Notes under the pieces: generated by a model
The model's database searches: none
What the model was told of the DNA's origin: nothing
What the model saw: the letters and a program-made list of their open reading frames with translations, nothing else
From: Sphingomonas sp. S-NIH.Pt15_0812
Lineage (GTDB): Bacteria > Pseudomonadota > Alphaproteobacteria > Sphingomonadales > Sphingomonadaceae
DNA: 24,834 nt
Direction: 5' to 3'
Assembly (NCBI RefSeq): GCF_003951315.1
Contig: NZ_QLJH01000041.1
Coordinates: 1-24,834, forward strand
Position numbers and translations under genes: made by a program
Shown: positions 7,861-16,028 of the stretch, one piece after another
How positions within the stretch are numbered: the first letter of the stretch is position 1
How the letters are laid out: each line of letters starts with the position of its first letter

Positions 7861-10800
7861 GTGACGGCAAATGAAGCGACTTGGCTACACATCTCGGATT
7901 TTCATTTCAGGGACGGCGATCCATATGATCGCGATGTAGTACTGAATGCTTTCCTTAACTCTTTGCCTGCCCTGGTGGAGCGCAGCGGCTCCCCTGACTT
8001 TGTAATCGCCAGCGGCGACATCGCAAACTCGGGCCAGGTATCTGAATACGAGGCCGCAACTAATTCTTTGACCGTCTGCTATCGACTCTCAAGCTAGAGA
8101 AGAGCCGGTTAGTGGTTACGCCGGGAAACCACGACATTGATCGGAAAGCTGGTCGTGGAATAATAAGAACTCTCAGTCCAGACGATGCGGATACCTATTT
8201 TGAGCCCTCAGAAGACCTGATTCACGTAACTACTCGTCTAAAGGCGTTTTCAAATTGGTACGACCAATACTTTGCTGACTTCAGAGTTTTTCCAAAAAAT
8301 ACGACATGTGCATCGCCAATCATTTTAGATCTGCCATCAGGAACGGTCGAGGTCATAGCGATAAACACCGCGCTATTCTGTCTGGATGATAATGATCACG
8401 GGAAATTGTGGGTGGGACGGCGAAGCCTGAGCCACGCCATGGAGAACGCGTTTACAGACGAACGTCGATTCAAGATTGCAGTGATGCATCATCCTTTAAA
8501 TTGGCTCGCATCGAGTGAAGCTGCAAACATCAAATCGGTTCTCCGCGCCGGCGTAGATTGTATCCTTTCCGGGCATCTTCACGAAACGGACGTGGAACAG
8601 GTCGCCGGCGTTTATGGCGGCGCCATCCACCTTAGTGCGGGAGCGATGTATCAGACTCGTAACTGGCCGAACACATCTATGATGGTTAAGTGGTCCGGGA
8701 CTAAAGTCATCGTGACCCCGTTTCGATACGAAGACAGCCCGCACGAGCTATGGACCATAGATCCGAGTATCTTCGCACGAAATCCTGACTTCAAGGGCCA
8801 CTATGTGGTTGATCGCTTTGCGTCGACGTTACCAGAAGAAGCTATTGGCAATGGAGCCGCGACCGATGTTGTAACCATGGCCGATGTCTCGCAATCAATC
8901 ATGCGAACTTCTTCCACCGCATTATCTTCGAAAAGTGCGATGGCTGACTTTAACCAAGACCTGTTCCTCGCTCCATCAGGGAAGCCGCTCTTTGCTGAGC
9001 CGCGCTTGATGAGATCGCCGCCAGAGCAAGATGAGCACGATGAGCACGATGACGCAGCCGAAGAGGTCTCAATTGCAAGCATAATCGCATCCAAGTCCTC
9101 ATACTTAATCGAGAGTCGTTCCGAGTATGGCGGATCAACGCTTTGCCGGCTTATTGCTGCACGTCTCGCTGAAGTGGGTGTGAACGTATACCGAAAGGAC
9201 GCCCGCGATTTACAAGCTTATCGGAAAAAACTTGAATCTGACTTTAATGGTATTGATAGCAGTCAAGACAATACTCTGGTTTTAGATAATTTCGATGTTG
9301 ACCGGCACGAGCGCCTCTTGAGGGAGATCAAGGGAACGGGCTGGTTCTGTAGGTTCGTTGTGGTTGCTCAGAACCGCTCACTGTCTCCTGTAAAAGGGAC
9401 AGATCTGACGAGCATAGGGATATCCTTCGATCAGCTTTACCTGTGGACGCAATCGCGGCCGGGCATCCGTGCGATGGCGCAAGAACTCTTTCAGTCTCAG
9501 GACGATCTATTTATTTCTGGCGTTGTGGACAAGGTCTATAGTGACCTTCTGGGATTGTGCATCCCTTTAACGCCCTCAAACATCGTTATGTATCTGCGGA
9601 TTCTTCATAGAGAAGGAGAGTTCCATCCCCTTAATCGAGTTGATATTGTCGGTCGATATGTCAGCGAGATGCTACGGCGTCCGAGTGATGCATACAACGA
9701 GTCATTTACCGGCAAGAACAAAGTTGATTTACTCTCGTCTTTTACGTACCAAATGTACCTAGATAAAGTAGGATCCTTCGATCGACGCTATTGGACGGAA
9801 TTTGCTAGCAGGTATCAGAGAGAAACCCTTACCGATTTCGACGCCAAAGTGCTTCTTAATGAAGCGTTAGAAGCGCGAATATTTGTAGAGATTGGGTCAA
9901 CGATATTCCACAAGTATAGCTTCTTCTACTCTTATTTTCTTGGAAGGTATATCTCCAGTAGGTCGGAAGCGTTAGGCAGCTTTCTAGACGAAGAAGAGTA
10001 TCTTCGCGTTTCTGGCGTTGTTGACGTAATTTCCGGTATAAGCGCTGACAATACGAATCTTGTTCAAGTTCTTACGAGCAAGCTGCAAGAAAGACTTGCC
10101 GAGTTTGATGAGAAGTATTTTCCTAGAAGCTTTGATCCGTTGGCGGGGGCCCTGTGGCCTACAAACGAGGCGGAAGAAGAAAAGCTATGGAAACCCATCG
10201 CAGCTCAAATAGAAGCCGGCCCAAAGTCAACTGCCGAGATCGATGCCGTAAAAACATCCTTAATCGCTGAAAAGCGAACGGCTAGTCAGGAAGTCAACCT
10301 GGCAAAATACGCGCAACTCGAGTCAGCGTTGTTCGAATGTACACATATCTTGATAGACGCGCTGCGTAACGCTGATGACGTTCAAGGTGAGCTAAAACTC
10401 ACGGCACTCATGGCGATCTTGCAAGCTCGGCATGTTATATTCCAGATTGGTTCACTATGCGCTCCTGCGCTCGCTTCCGAACGATACTTCCGCTGGGGAG
10501 GAGTGGCTTATCTAAATTTTAACAAACTAGACGTTGTGCCTGACTCACCTCAAGCTATGCTGGCGATAGTCGACGCTCTCAGCTATTCTGTGGCAAAACA
10601 GACAGCAGAGCTTTTAGGGACAAGGAAGCTGGGGGGAGTGTTTCGTGCCCAAGCGCAAAAGACCAATGAAATTGGGTACGTAGATGTAATGTTGTTCCAC
10701 TTGATAGTAACATCACGCGGCCTTGGATGGGAGGACAGCGCACGGGAATTAATTAAGAAAGCTCCGCGAGAGTCATTCTTCCTTTGCATGATGTCGGATG

Positions 10801-10994
10801 TTCTGTCTGAAATTGGAAAGCACGAGATACTGCAGTCTCGTGATCGTAGCCACTTGAAACAACTCATCTCCATCATAAGTGCCAAGCGTGCCTATAAAAA
10901 GGAGGTTCCCGGCTCAAAGGCAGTGAGTCGACGGCTGCGATTCCTAGAAAAGCGGGGTTTCCTTCAAGACGTTCTGAACGGAGCCACTAAGTAG
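7861..10994 (+). pseudogene. Metallophosphoesterase-STAND NTPase fusion, frameshifted
   Basis: Two overlapping frames make one protein. From GTG 7861 (purine-rich AAGGGAGAG upstream) the first frame gives metal motif I (LHISDFH, residues 10-15) and motif II (SGDIANSG, 51-58), then fails at the TAG at 8095. The second frame begins just after 8064 with FFDRLLSTL and gives motif III (GNHD, bases 8124-8135), motif IV (MHHPLNW, near 8484) and motif V (GHLH, 8571-8582). Joining at base 8064 restores a calcineurin-like phosphoesterase of about 1044 aa. After an acidic linker (DEHDEHDD) comes a STAND/NACHT-like region: a P-loop-like SEYGGSTL at about residue 422, Walker-B-like TLVLDNFD at about 472, and FFYSYFLGRYI typical of STAND C-terminal helices. 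Such fusions are plausible antiviral effectors. GC is visibly lower than in the neighbours, suggesting transfer. Whether the frameshift is a real mutation or a base-calling error cannot be told here. Confidence 0.8.
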
Positions 10995-11042
10995 CGGCCT
11001 TGGCGATCTGATTTGGCAGTTTGATCGCCCTGTGGCTAAGCA

Positions 11043-11068
11043 GCGTCAAAACCGGTCGGTTTTGACGC
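11043..11068. repeat. Perfect palindrome, copy 2 of a dispersed family
   Basis: GCGTCAAAACCG-GT-CGGTTTTGACGC, 12-bp perfect arms, 48 bp after the stop of the phosphoesterase-STAND gene. Same architecture and core (GTCA-x-AACCG-NN-CGGTT-x-TGAC) as the copy at 7669-7696. It could end transcription of the gene, but no T-run follows and the shared core with the upstream copy argues for a different or additional role. Confidence 0.75.
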
Positions 11069-11292
11069 CAGCGGTGCGAGACAGGAATGCGTCGATCTCA
11101 GCTTTTCGGCGACGAAAAACCGGCAAGCCTGAAAGCGGTCGTACGCTTAAGCGCGCATTTGAGGCCGGCTGCGCATGGCGAACGGAAACGCCGTTTGGCT
11201 GAGTTCCGCTCCTCACCATGAGGCTGATGCCAGCGCCGCATTTTCAATCTAAGCTCGAGGCGGGCTCTTCGAGAGCCAATCGTATGGGGGCA

Positions 11293-11982
11293 ATGATGAT
11301 TGGGGAACTTTTGGTTGCGCTCGCGATTCAAACTGCAAGCCAAGGGGAAGCTGCGTCCGAACGCGTATCATTATGGCAGACTCTGCAAGAGGGCATGACG
11401 GCGGAAGAAGCGGCGATCGCTTTGCGTGGCGTGGAGGGCGTGAAGACCGTCACAGTGAAGCCATCGCGCACGGGGCCAACGCTGTCGATCAGCTACACCG
11501 CCGGGGGGATTGAGATCGCAGGATTGCCTTACCGTATCTTACCTGACTTCAAGGCGAGCCGCCTGACCGGCGTGCGTCTTCAAAGCGAAGCGTGCCTCGG
11601 GCTCGCAACCCAAAAGTACAAGACGTTGCGCGATCTGCTGGCGCAGAAATATGGTGATGGTCGAACGCAGCGCGAGGTGACGGAGGATCGTCAGCTCATT
11701 GCAATCAGGGATACGTTTAGCACTACGCCGACGCGCGTGCTTCTGCGCCTCGAGCCCGGAAGCATCCCGCAGCACATCTATGGCGCGACCGGCTTTGCCG
11801 GTGCTCTGGCAGCGATTGGCAACAGCTCGGCTGATGCTGACGTCGAGGCGTGCCCAAACGATCGGGGGCAGAAGGCAAACATCGAGGTGACATATCTTAA
11901 CAACGCCAACTCGGCCGCAATCGACGCCGCGGCGGCAGCGGAAGAGGCAGCCAAGCGCGAGCGAGACAAGAACAAGCTGTAG
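11293..11982 (+). CDS. Predicted secreted protein of unknown function
   Basis: About 229 aa from ATG 11293 (GGGGG just upstream); the frame also has ATG at 11284 and 11218. The N-terminus MMIGELLVALAIQTASQGEA looks like a short signal peptide without a lipobox. The mature part begins with VSLWQTLQEGMTAEEAAIAL, which reads like a small repeat-type module (compare LQEGMT-type motifs in SmpA/OmlA-like proteins), followed by a beta-rich stretch (VKTVTVK, then LSISYTAGGIEIAG) and two Cys residues. The tail is Ala/Glu/Lys-rich and charged. Likely periplasmic; I do not recognise the exact family. It stands alone between two copies of the palindrome family. Confidence 0.6.
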   Translation: MMIGELLVALAIQTASQGEAASERVSLWQTLQEGMTAEEAAIALRGVEGVKTVTVKPSRTGPTLSISYTAGGIEIAGLPYRILPDFKASRLTGVRLQSEACLGLATQKYKTLRDLLAQKYGDGRTQREVTEDRQLIAIRDTFSTTPTRVLLRLEPGSIPQHIYGATGFAGALAAIGNSSADADVEACPNDRGQKANIEVTYLNNANSAAIDAAAAAEEAAKRERDKNKL

Positions 11983-12414
11983 GGGGGCAGGCCTGACACA
12001 GCATGAACGTTGTTTTCGGTACCGTGCAAGCGCCGGTACGGCAGAGCTGCCGAACGCAGCTAGCTGATAGCTAATGACGTTATGGTGTCAAAACCGGACA
12101 GTTGTGATCCTGCCCGTTGACCCGCGGGTTCGTGCCGGTTTCAAAGTGTCAAAAGGGCGCATCACAAGTCTGCTCACGGTTCGAGAGGACGACCCGTCCA
12201 CACCCCATGCCCTGCCGCCTGAACGAACGTCCGTTTTGTCGTGATCGACGCCCGAAAGCGGAAAGGCCGGTTCCCACCAGTTTCACCCGAATGCAGACCG
12301 TCCGCTCTCGGCGCCAGACCATCCTCAGCAACGCACCCTCCGCGCCACCATAACGAGACAAAGCTGGGCAACTTTGTCGTTCTATTCGACGCAGCACCGG
12401 GCTACCCCGGCACG
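11983..12414. other. Intergenic region with a decayed palindrome, no supported gene
   Basis: About 430 bases. Open frames here (for example 12117-12353 on plus) are Arg/Pro-rich, lack ribosome binding sites and match no family I know. The stretch includes the third palindrome copy (12084-12110) and an extra GTGTCAAAA word near 12147, suggesting decay of repeat material. Confidence 0.4.
12084..12110. repeat. Decayed palindrome, copy 3 of a dispersed family
   Basis: The left arm GGTGTCAAAACCG agrees with the consensus of the copies at 7669 and 11043. The right arm CAGTTGTGATCC has several mismatches to the expected CGGTTTTGACACC. Interpreted as a degenerate copy. Confidence 0.5.
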
Positions 12415-12633
12415 ATGAAATTTCATGGTCCGATCTTGGACAACCTGAACAACGCGATTGCCAGCGCCCGACGCTTGCGCGGCCATCCCGTTTACAAAGA
12501 CACTGTCGCCTACTGGAACGAACTGATCCAGGAAGCGAGGCGAATACAGCGTGAACCAGCCTATGAACAGGCTGACTTGCTCGAGGCCGCCATCGTCAGC
12601 CTGGAACTGGAACTGGCAGAGCGGGGCCACTGA
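12415..12633 (+). CDS. Small hypothetical protein
   Basis: 72 aa from ATG 12415 (MKFHGPILDNLNNAIASARR). The frame is open upstream to 12241, but that extension is Arg/Pro-rich and looks non-coding. The protein is amphipathic helical throughout (LNNAIASARRLRG, then YWNELIQEARRI, then LLEAAIVSLELELAE), suggesting a small helical-hairpin cytoplasmic protein. No clear ribosome binding site and no recognised domain. It is convergent with the SWIB gene. Confidence 0.5.
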   Translation: MKFHGPILDNLNNAIASARRLRGHPVYKDTVAYWNELIQEARRIQREPAYEQADLLEAAIVSLELELAERGH

Positions 12634-12691
12634 GAGGGTATGGCGCGGCTGCGAGAAAACGGCGCGGAGGTTGTTCCGAGATACGGTAGGC

Positions 12692-12720
12692 GGGTGAGAA
12701 CGGGATGGGCTTGCTCACCC
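12692..12720. terminator. Stem-loop between convergent genes
   Basis: GGGTGAG (12692-12698) pairs with CTCACCC (12714-12720) around a 15-base loop, located between the ends of the 72-aa gene and the SWIB gene. There is no marked T-run, so termination efficiency is uncertain. Confidence 0.35.
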
Positions 12721-12736
12721 ACCCCGCCGCCCGATG

Positions 12737-13039
12737 TCAGACCTTGGTGAGATGCTGCGAAATGTACTTGTTCATCTCGAACATGGTGCACTTGTCGCGA
12801 CCGAACACCTTCTGGAGATCGGCATCGGCTAGGATTTCGCGCTTGTTCTCAGGGTTCTGGAGGTTCTTGGACTTGATGTAGCCCCAGACCTTGCTGATGA
12901 CCTCACTGCGCGGCAGGGCATCGTTGCCCACGATCACACCGAGCTCCTTGGAGGGCTGTACGGCTGCATGGATACCCGTACCTGCCTTGGTCTGCGTCGC
13001 TGCCGCTTCCTCAGCACCGGCTTTCTTCTTCGTCGCCAC
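12737..13039 (-). CDS. SWIB/MDM2 domain protein
   Basis: 100 aa from GTG 13039, chosen because AAGGGAAGAG lies just upstream; the frame is open to 13141. A Lys/Ala-rich N-terminus (ATKKKAGAEEAAATQTKAGTG) precedes a SWIB domain at about residues 28-98. Its marks are SKELGVIVGNDALPRSEVISKVWGYIKSKNLQNPENKREILADADLQKVFG read in pieces: LPRSEVISKVWGYIK, NLQNPENKREI, and the C-terminal FEMNKYISQHL. Bacterial SWIB proteins are small and often linked to DNA or topoisomerase functions; the molecular role here is unknown. Monocistronic, ending toward the stem-loop at 12692-12720. Confidence 0.88.
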   Translation of the reverse strand: MATKKKAGAEEAAATQTKAGTGIHAAVQPSKELGVIVGNDALPRSEVISKVWGYIKSKNLQNPENKREILADADLQKVFGRDKCTMFEMNKYISQHLTKV

Positions 13040-13233
13040 CGTCTCTTCCCTTGATAATCGACGCTTGTGATGCCGCTTGCCGGGAGAGACGGCAACCGCC
13101 GATATCGTCAGCGATGCTTCACCCATTTCCGCCAGTTCCACGCTCGTGAAGGAGCCACGTCGTCAAAGCGCCAGAAAAGACAGCATAACAGTGTTGGCAT
13201 CTCGAGGTTTAGACACCCTGAAACGCCCCCTCC

Positions 13234-13749
13234 CTACCCTCGCCTGCGGCCAATCATCGAAGCAATTGGAAGGTCACCCGGAGCAGCGCGAAGCGCGTCC
13301 CGCATCGCCTGCGGGCCGCAACCATAATAGACGTTAAGATGATGATAGCCGCCACTCAGCTCGGTCCAGACGACATCGACGCTCGGCATGTCAGTCGGCG
13401 CGTTACCACAGTTCGGGGTGCCGGGCTGGTACAGCATTTCATTTTCAGTCGGTCGATACGGCGACAGTCTGCCGGCAAACGCGCGGTAGGCTGCAGGCGT
13501 GGCCTGGAACGTCCTGATACCGATGACTGCGGTATGCTGCCTGCCCTCGAACGTACCTTTGCCGTCAGGCGTGACCGTCACGGCATAGACTGGACAGGTG
13601 CCATAACACGGGGCCGTTTCGTAGCGGATCGTCTCGCTCTCAATCGCAGTAAGCTGACCGGCTTGTGAGGTAGCGACTGTTGCACAGCCGGCCAGCCCTA
13701 AAGCTGCCGCTATCATCACGGCCAATTTCACCGTCACTGCCCTATCCAT
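13234..13749 (-). CDS. DUF6438-type lipoprotein
   Basis: 171 aa from ATG 13749, supported by GGAGGGCGGTGAT directly upstream. MDRAVTVKLAVMIAAALGLAGC is a lipoprotein signal peptide with lipobox LAGC. The mature protein begins with ESETIRYETAPCYGTCPVYAV and then a PDGKGTFEG turn, the hallmark of the DUF6438 family. Further Cys residues (PNCGNAP, YYGCGPQ) may form disulfides. Predicted membrane-anchored periplasmic protein of unknown role. Confidence 0.75.
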   Translation of the reverse strand: MDRAVTVKLAVMIAAALGLAGCATVATSQAGQLTAIESETIRYETAPCYGTCPVYAVTVTPDGKGTFEGRQHTAVIGIRTFQATPAAYRAFAGRLSPYRPTENEMLYQPGTPNCGNAPTDMPSVDVVWTELSGGYHHLNVYYGCGPQAMRDALRAAPGDLPIASMIGRRRG

Positions 13750-13891
13750 ATCACCGCCCTCCCTGCATTCTTCCGTCACATATGCATGCCGTCCCGGATT
13801 TAGCGCTGGCATCCTGAACGCCATCATACGATTAGAGCGGGGATCACACCGCCAACTGGACGGCGTGTTGCCGCCATGCGATCGTTGGACA

Positions 13892-14224
13892 ATGGATCAA
13901 ACCAACCGCCCCAACGAGCAGGCTGACGTTCGACGTGGCAGTCTGTCGCCGATCGTGCTGACATTTTGGATCATGGCGCTGATAAACCTGGTCCTGGCGT
14001 ACGTTGCTTTTGGTGGGCATTCGCCTTCGGTAGGCGGCGACGCTGCCGGCAATGCCATGAGTACTGCTTTTGAGAAGCTGTTCATGATCGCGGCATTGAT
14101 GCTGATCGGTCTGCTCACGGCCCTCTTTCTGCTGATCCGCAAACAGGGGTTTCGCATCGCCCTAATCATTGTCTTGATCGTGAACAGTTTCCTGCTTCTC
14201 ACGATCCTATCGCTGCAATTCTGA
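13892..14224 (+). CDS. Small integral membrane protein
   Basis: 110 aa from ATG 13892 (MDQTNRPNEQ); a GTG at 13865 in the same frame is less likely because the added residues are not conserved-looking. Three hydrophobic segments are clear at about 20-40 (IVLTFWIMALINLVLAYVAF), 63-82 (LFMIAALMLIGLLTALFLLI) and 87-107 (FRIALIIVLIVNSFLLLTIL). A short Gly/Ser-rich loop (GGHSPSVGGDAAG) follows the first segment. Inner-membrane protein of unknown function, divergent from the lipoprotein gene. Confidence 0.65.
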   Translation: MDQTNRPNEQADVRRGSLSPIVLTFWIMALINLVLAYVAFGGHSPSVGGDAAGNAMSTAFEKLFMIAALMLIGLLTALFLLIRKQGFRIALIIVLIVNSFLLLTILSLQF

Positions 14225-14401
14225 CGTCAGCTTCGGGTGATCAAAGGCTTTGGTAGCGCGGACTACGAAAATGTAACGCCTCTGTCATAAAGCCTGCTCC
14301 AGCGACCATACCTCGCTAAAATCCAGCTCATGCCATCACTATTGTTGAATGAGCGCTTTGCCTATATTCTTGTGGAAAGTGGTTATCCAACCACCCAAGC
14401 A

Positions 14402-14430
14402 TTGACAGGTGAAATGGTATAACTATCTAT
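14402..14430 (+). promoter_or_regulatory. Possible promoter of the MucR-type gene
   Basis: TTGACA at 14402-14407, then 16 bases and TATCTA at 14424-14429, within an AT-rich stretch 60 bp before the start codon. The -35 box is perfect, the -10 box is weak. AT-rich upstream DNA is typical of MucR-family targets, so autoregulation is possible. Confidence 0.35.
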
Positions 14431-14490
14431 TTTGCAAACCCTCTACAGAGCCAAATGCACTAACGCCCGCTGTGAAACATCAGGATCACC

Positions 14491-15006
14491 ATGACCACTG
14501 AAACCAACACCATCGAGCTTGCCACGGAACTCACCATCGCGTGGCTGAGCAATCCCAACACCCGCACCTCTGCGAATGATGTGCCGGCGTTCCTGCAGTC
14601 CATGCATGCTGCCGTCGAAAAGCTTGGTGGATCGTCCGCCGAGACGCCTGCTGAAGAGACTGCGGTGGAGTACACGCCGGCGGTGACCGCTCGTAAGTCA
14701 CTGGCGAGCAGGGACCACATCATCAGCATGATCGATGGCAAGCCGTACAAGACGCTGCGCCGTCACCTGACTACCAACGGGCTGACGCCCGAGGAATACC
14801 GTGCCCGCTACAACTTGAAGGCGGACTATCCGATGGTGGCAGAGGCCTACAGCGAAGCACGCCGCACCATGGCCAAGTCGATCGGCTTGGGTCGCAAGCC
14901 CGGGCAGAAGGCAGAGCGAGCCGCAGGGTCTCCCCCCACCAAGGCCAAGCGTGGGGGCAAAGCGGCGCTCAATGCCGCCAAGGAAGCGCTCGGCACTGCC
15001 GAATGA
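14491..15006 (+). CDS. MucR/Ros family transcriptional regulator lacking the zinc-binding Cys
   Basis: 171 aa. The N-terminal ELTIAWLSNPNTRTSANDVPAFL block (residues 13-35) is the conserved MucR oligomerisation region. The DNA-binding domain at about 70-135 keeps DGKPYKTLRRHL, LTPEEYRARYNL, DYPMVAEAY and SIGLGRKPGQ. In the family the finger is Cys-x2-Cys/Asp with two His; here the positions read Ser79-x2-Asp82, His92 and no second His (TTNGL). Some Ros/MucR homologues are known to fold without zinc, so it may still bind DNA. The C-terminus is Lys/Ala-rich. MucR proteins are global regulators of surface polysaccharide, motility and cell cycle genes; the targets here are unknown. ATG start at 14491. 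Confidence 0.85.
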   Translation: MTTETNTIELATELTIAWLSNPNTRTSANDVPAFLQSMHAAVEKLGGSSAETPAEETAVEYTPAVTARKSLASRDHIISMIDGKPYKTLRRHLTTNGLTPEEYRARYNLKADYPMVAEAYSEARRTMAKSIGLGRKPGQKAERAAGSPPTKAKRGGKAALNAAKEALGTAE

Positions 15007-15014
15007 CACGGCGC

Positions 15015-15036
15015 GGGGTAGCCAGGTGGCTACCCC
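15015..15036. terminator. Hairpin after the MucR-type gene
   Basis: GGGGTAGCCA-GG-TGGCTACCCC, a perfect 10-bp inverted repeat starting 9 bases after the stop codon. GC-rich stem with no long T-run; probable transcription end. Confidence 0.5.
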
Positions 15037-15250
15037 ATAGCTGGTGATCAAACCGATAATCTATCGGCCACGGTTGGCCGCTACATCTGCTCTCGCCGAT
15101 GTGGCCCGTGTGGGTACGCCACCTCCGTTAGGATGACCACGAACAAATGATGGGGCGGCAAAGCCCACCCGGTACGATAATGGTTCAGCCGTCCATCGTT
15201 CAGCTTTGCCTAGCTACGAAGCTCGGCAGTTTAGCACTGCTGGAGATACA

Positions 15251-15541
15251 ATGATGACAGTCAGGACGATCGGCATGCTGTCAGCCTTGGCTGGAATGAG
15301 CATGCTTGGCGCCTGCGCTTCGACGGGCACAGCTGAACCCGGGCGGGCGACCTGTCGCCCAGCCAGTGCCGCAGCACTCGTCGGCAAGATCGCTCCTGAT
15401 GATGCTACCATTATGCACGGCACGGGGAGTACGATCGTCAGGCGTATCGCTCCAGGTGATGCAACGACGAAGGATTTTCGAGAGGAACGTGTCACAGTCA
15501 CCATCGCCAATGGCCGAGTGATCGCCGCATCCTGTGGCTGA
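15251..15541 (+). CDS. Peptidase inhibitor I78 family lipoprotein
   Basis: 96 aa from ATG 15251 with GGAG five bases upstream. MMTVRTIGMLSALAGMSMLGAC is a lipoprotein signal peptide with lipobox LGAC. The mature part has the I78 layout: CRPASAAALVGK, then GSTIVRRIAPGDATTKDFREERVTV in pieces (VRRIAPGD, TKDFREERVTV), then a C-terminal IAASCG; the two Cys probably form a disulfide. I78 inhibitors are small Ser-protease inhibitors, and this one would act in the periplasm or at the envelope. Its stop overlaps the GTG of the next gene by 8 bases (GTGGCTGA), so the two are coupled. Confidence 0.8.
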   Translation: MMTVRTIGMLSALAGMSMLGACASTGTAEPGRATCRPASAAALVGKIAPDDATIMHGTGSTIVRRIAPGDATTKDFREERVTVTIANGRVIAASCG

Positions 15542-15926
15542 TCACTCTTGCTGGACAAAGGCGGCCATTGTTGGCTGCGCCGTGCCGTTCCTCGTCAGCT
15601 GCGCTTCAACCCGCCCCGTTGAGGGTCCGGTGCGTCTGGGCCAAACGGCTGCCGTCAACGGGCCCCGGGTACGGGCAGATCGTGTCATCGAGGATAGTCG
15701 CTGCCCCAGTGACGTACAGTGTGTTCAGGCAGGCCGTCTGATCGTGCAGGTAACAGTGTTCGGGGGCGGGTGGTCCAGACGATTGGACCTTCAGCTTGGC
15801 GTGCCTGTCCACGTCGCGGACGGTAGCCTGGCGTTGATCGAGGCTAACCCGCTTCCGCAGACGGCTCGTCAGCGAGGCTCAAGGCAACCATACCGCTTCA
15901 CGTTCAATTTCCAGGGCGGGCGATGA
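15534..15926 (+). CDS. Lipoprotein of unknown function coupled to the I78 inhibitor
   Basis: 130 aa from GTG 15534. An N-terminal hydrophobic segment ends in the lipobox-like LVSCAS (AAIVGCAVPFLVSCAS). The conserved-looking core is VRLGQTAAVNGPRV, then EDSRCPSDVQCVQAGR, a two-Cys motif (C-P-x4-C) that I know from sphingomonad hypothetical lipoproteins, usually with Trp after the Val. A beta-strand pattern follows (LIVQVTVFGGGWSRRLDLQL). Overlap of 8 bases with the inhibitor gene suggests both proteins work at the same place in the envelope. Confidence 0.65.
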   Translation: MADHSCWTKAAIVGCAVPFLVSCASTRPVEGPVRLGQTAAVNGPRVRADRVIEDSRCPSDVQCVQAGRLIVQVTVFGGGWSRRLDLQLGVPVHVADGSLALIEANPLPQTARQRGSRQPYRFTFNFQGGR

Positions 15927-16028
15927 GCCTGTTCGGTGCGGAAGATATGATTGTCGAACTTCCGGCCTTCATGCTGCCGAACCCAAATCGCGACCGATGG
16001 TTGAAGCCGTCCACTGAGGAGAAACCGC

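Noticed and set aside
8055..8100. Programmed frameshift joining the two phosphoesterase frames
   Set aside because: No X-XXY-YYZ slippery heptamer or clear stimulatory stem at 8064; a simple one-base loss explains it better.
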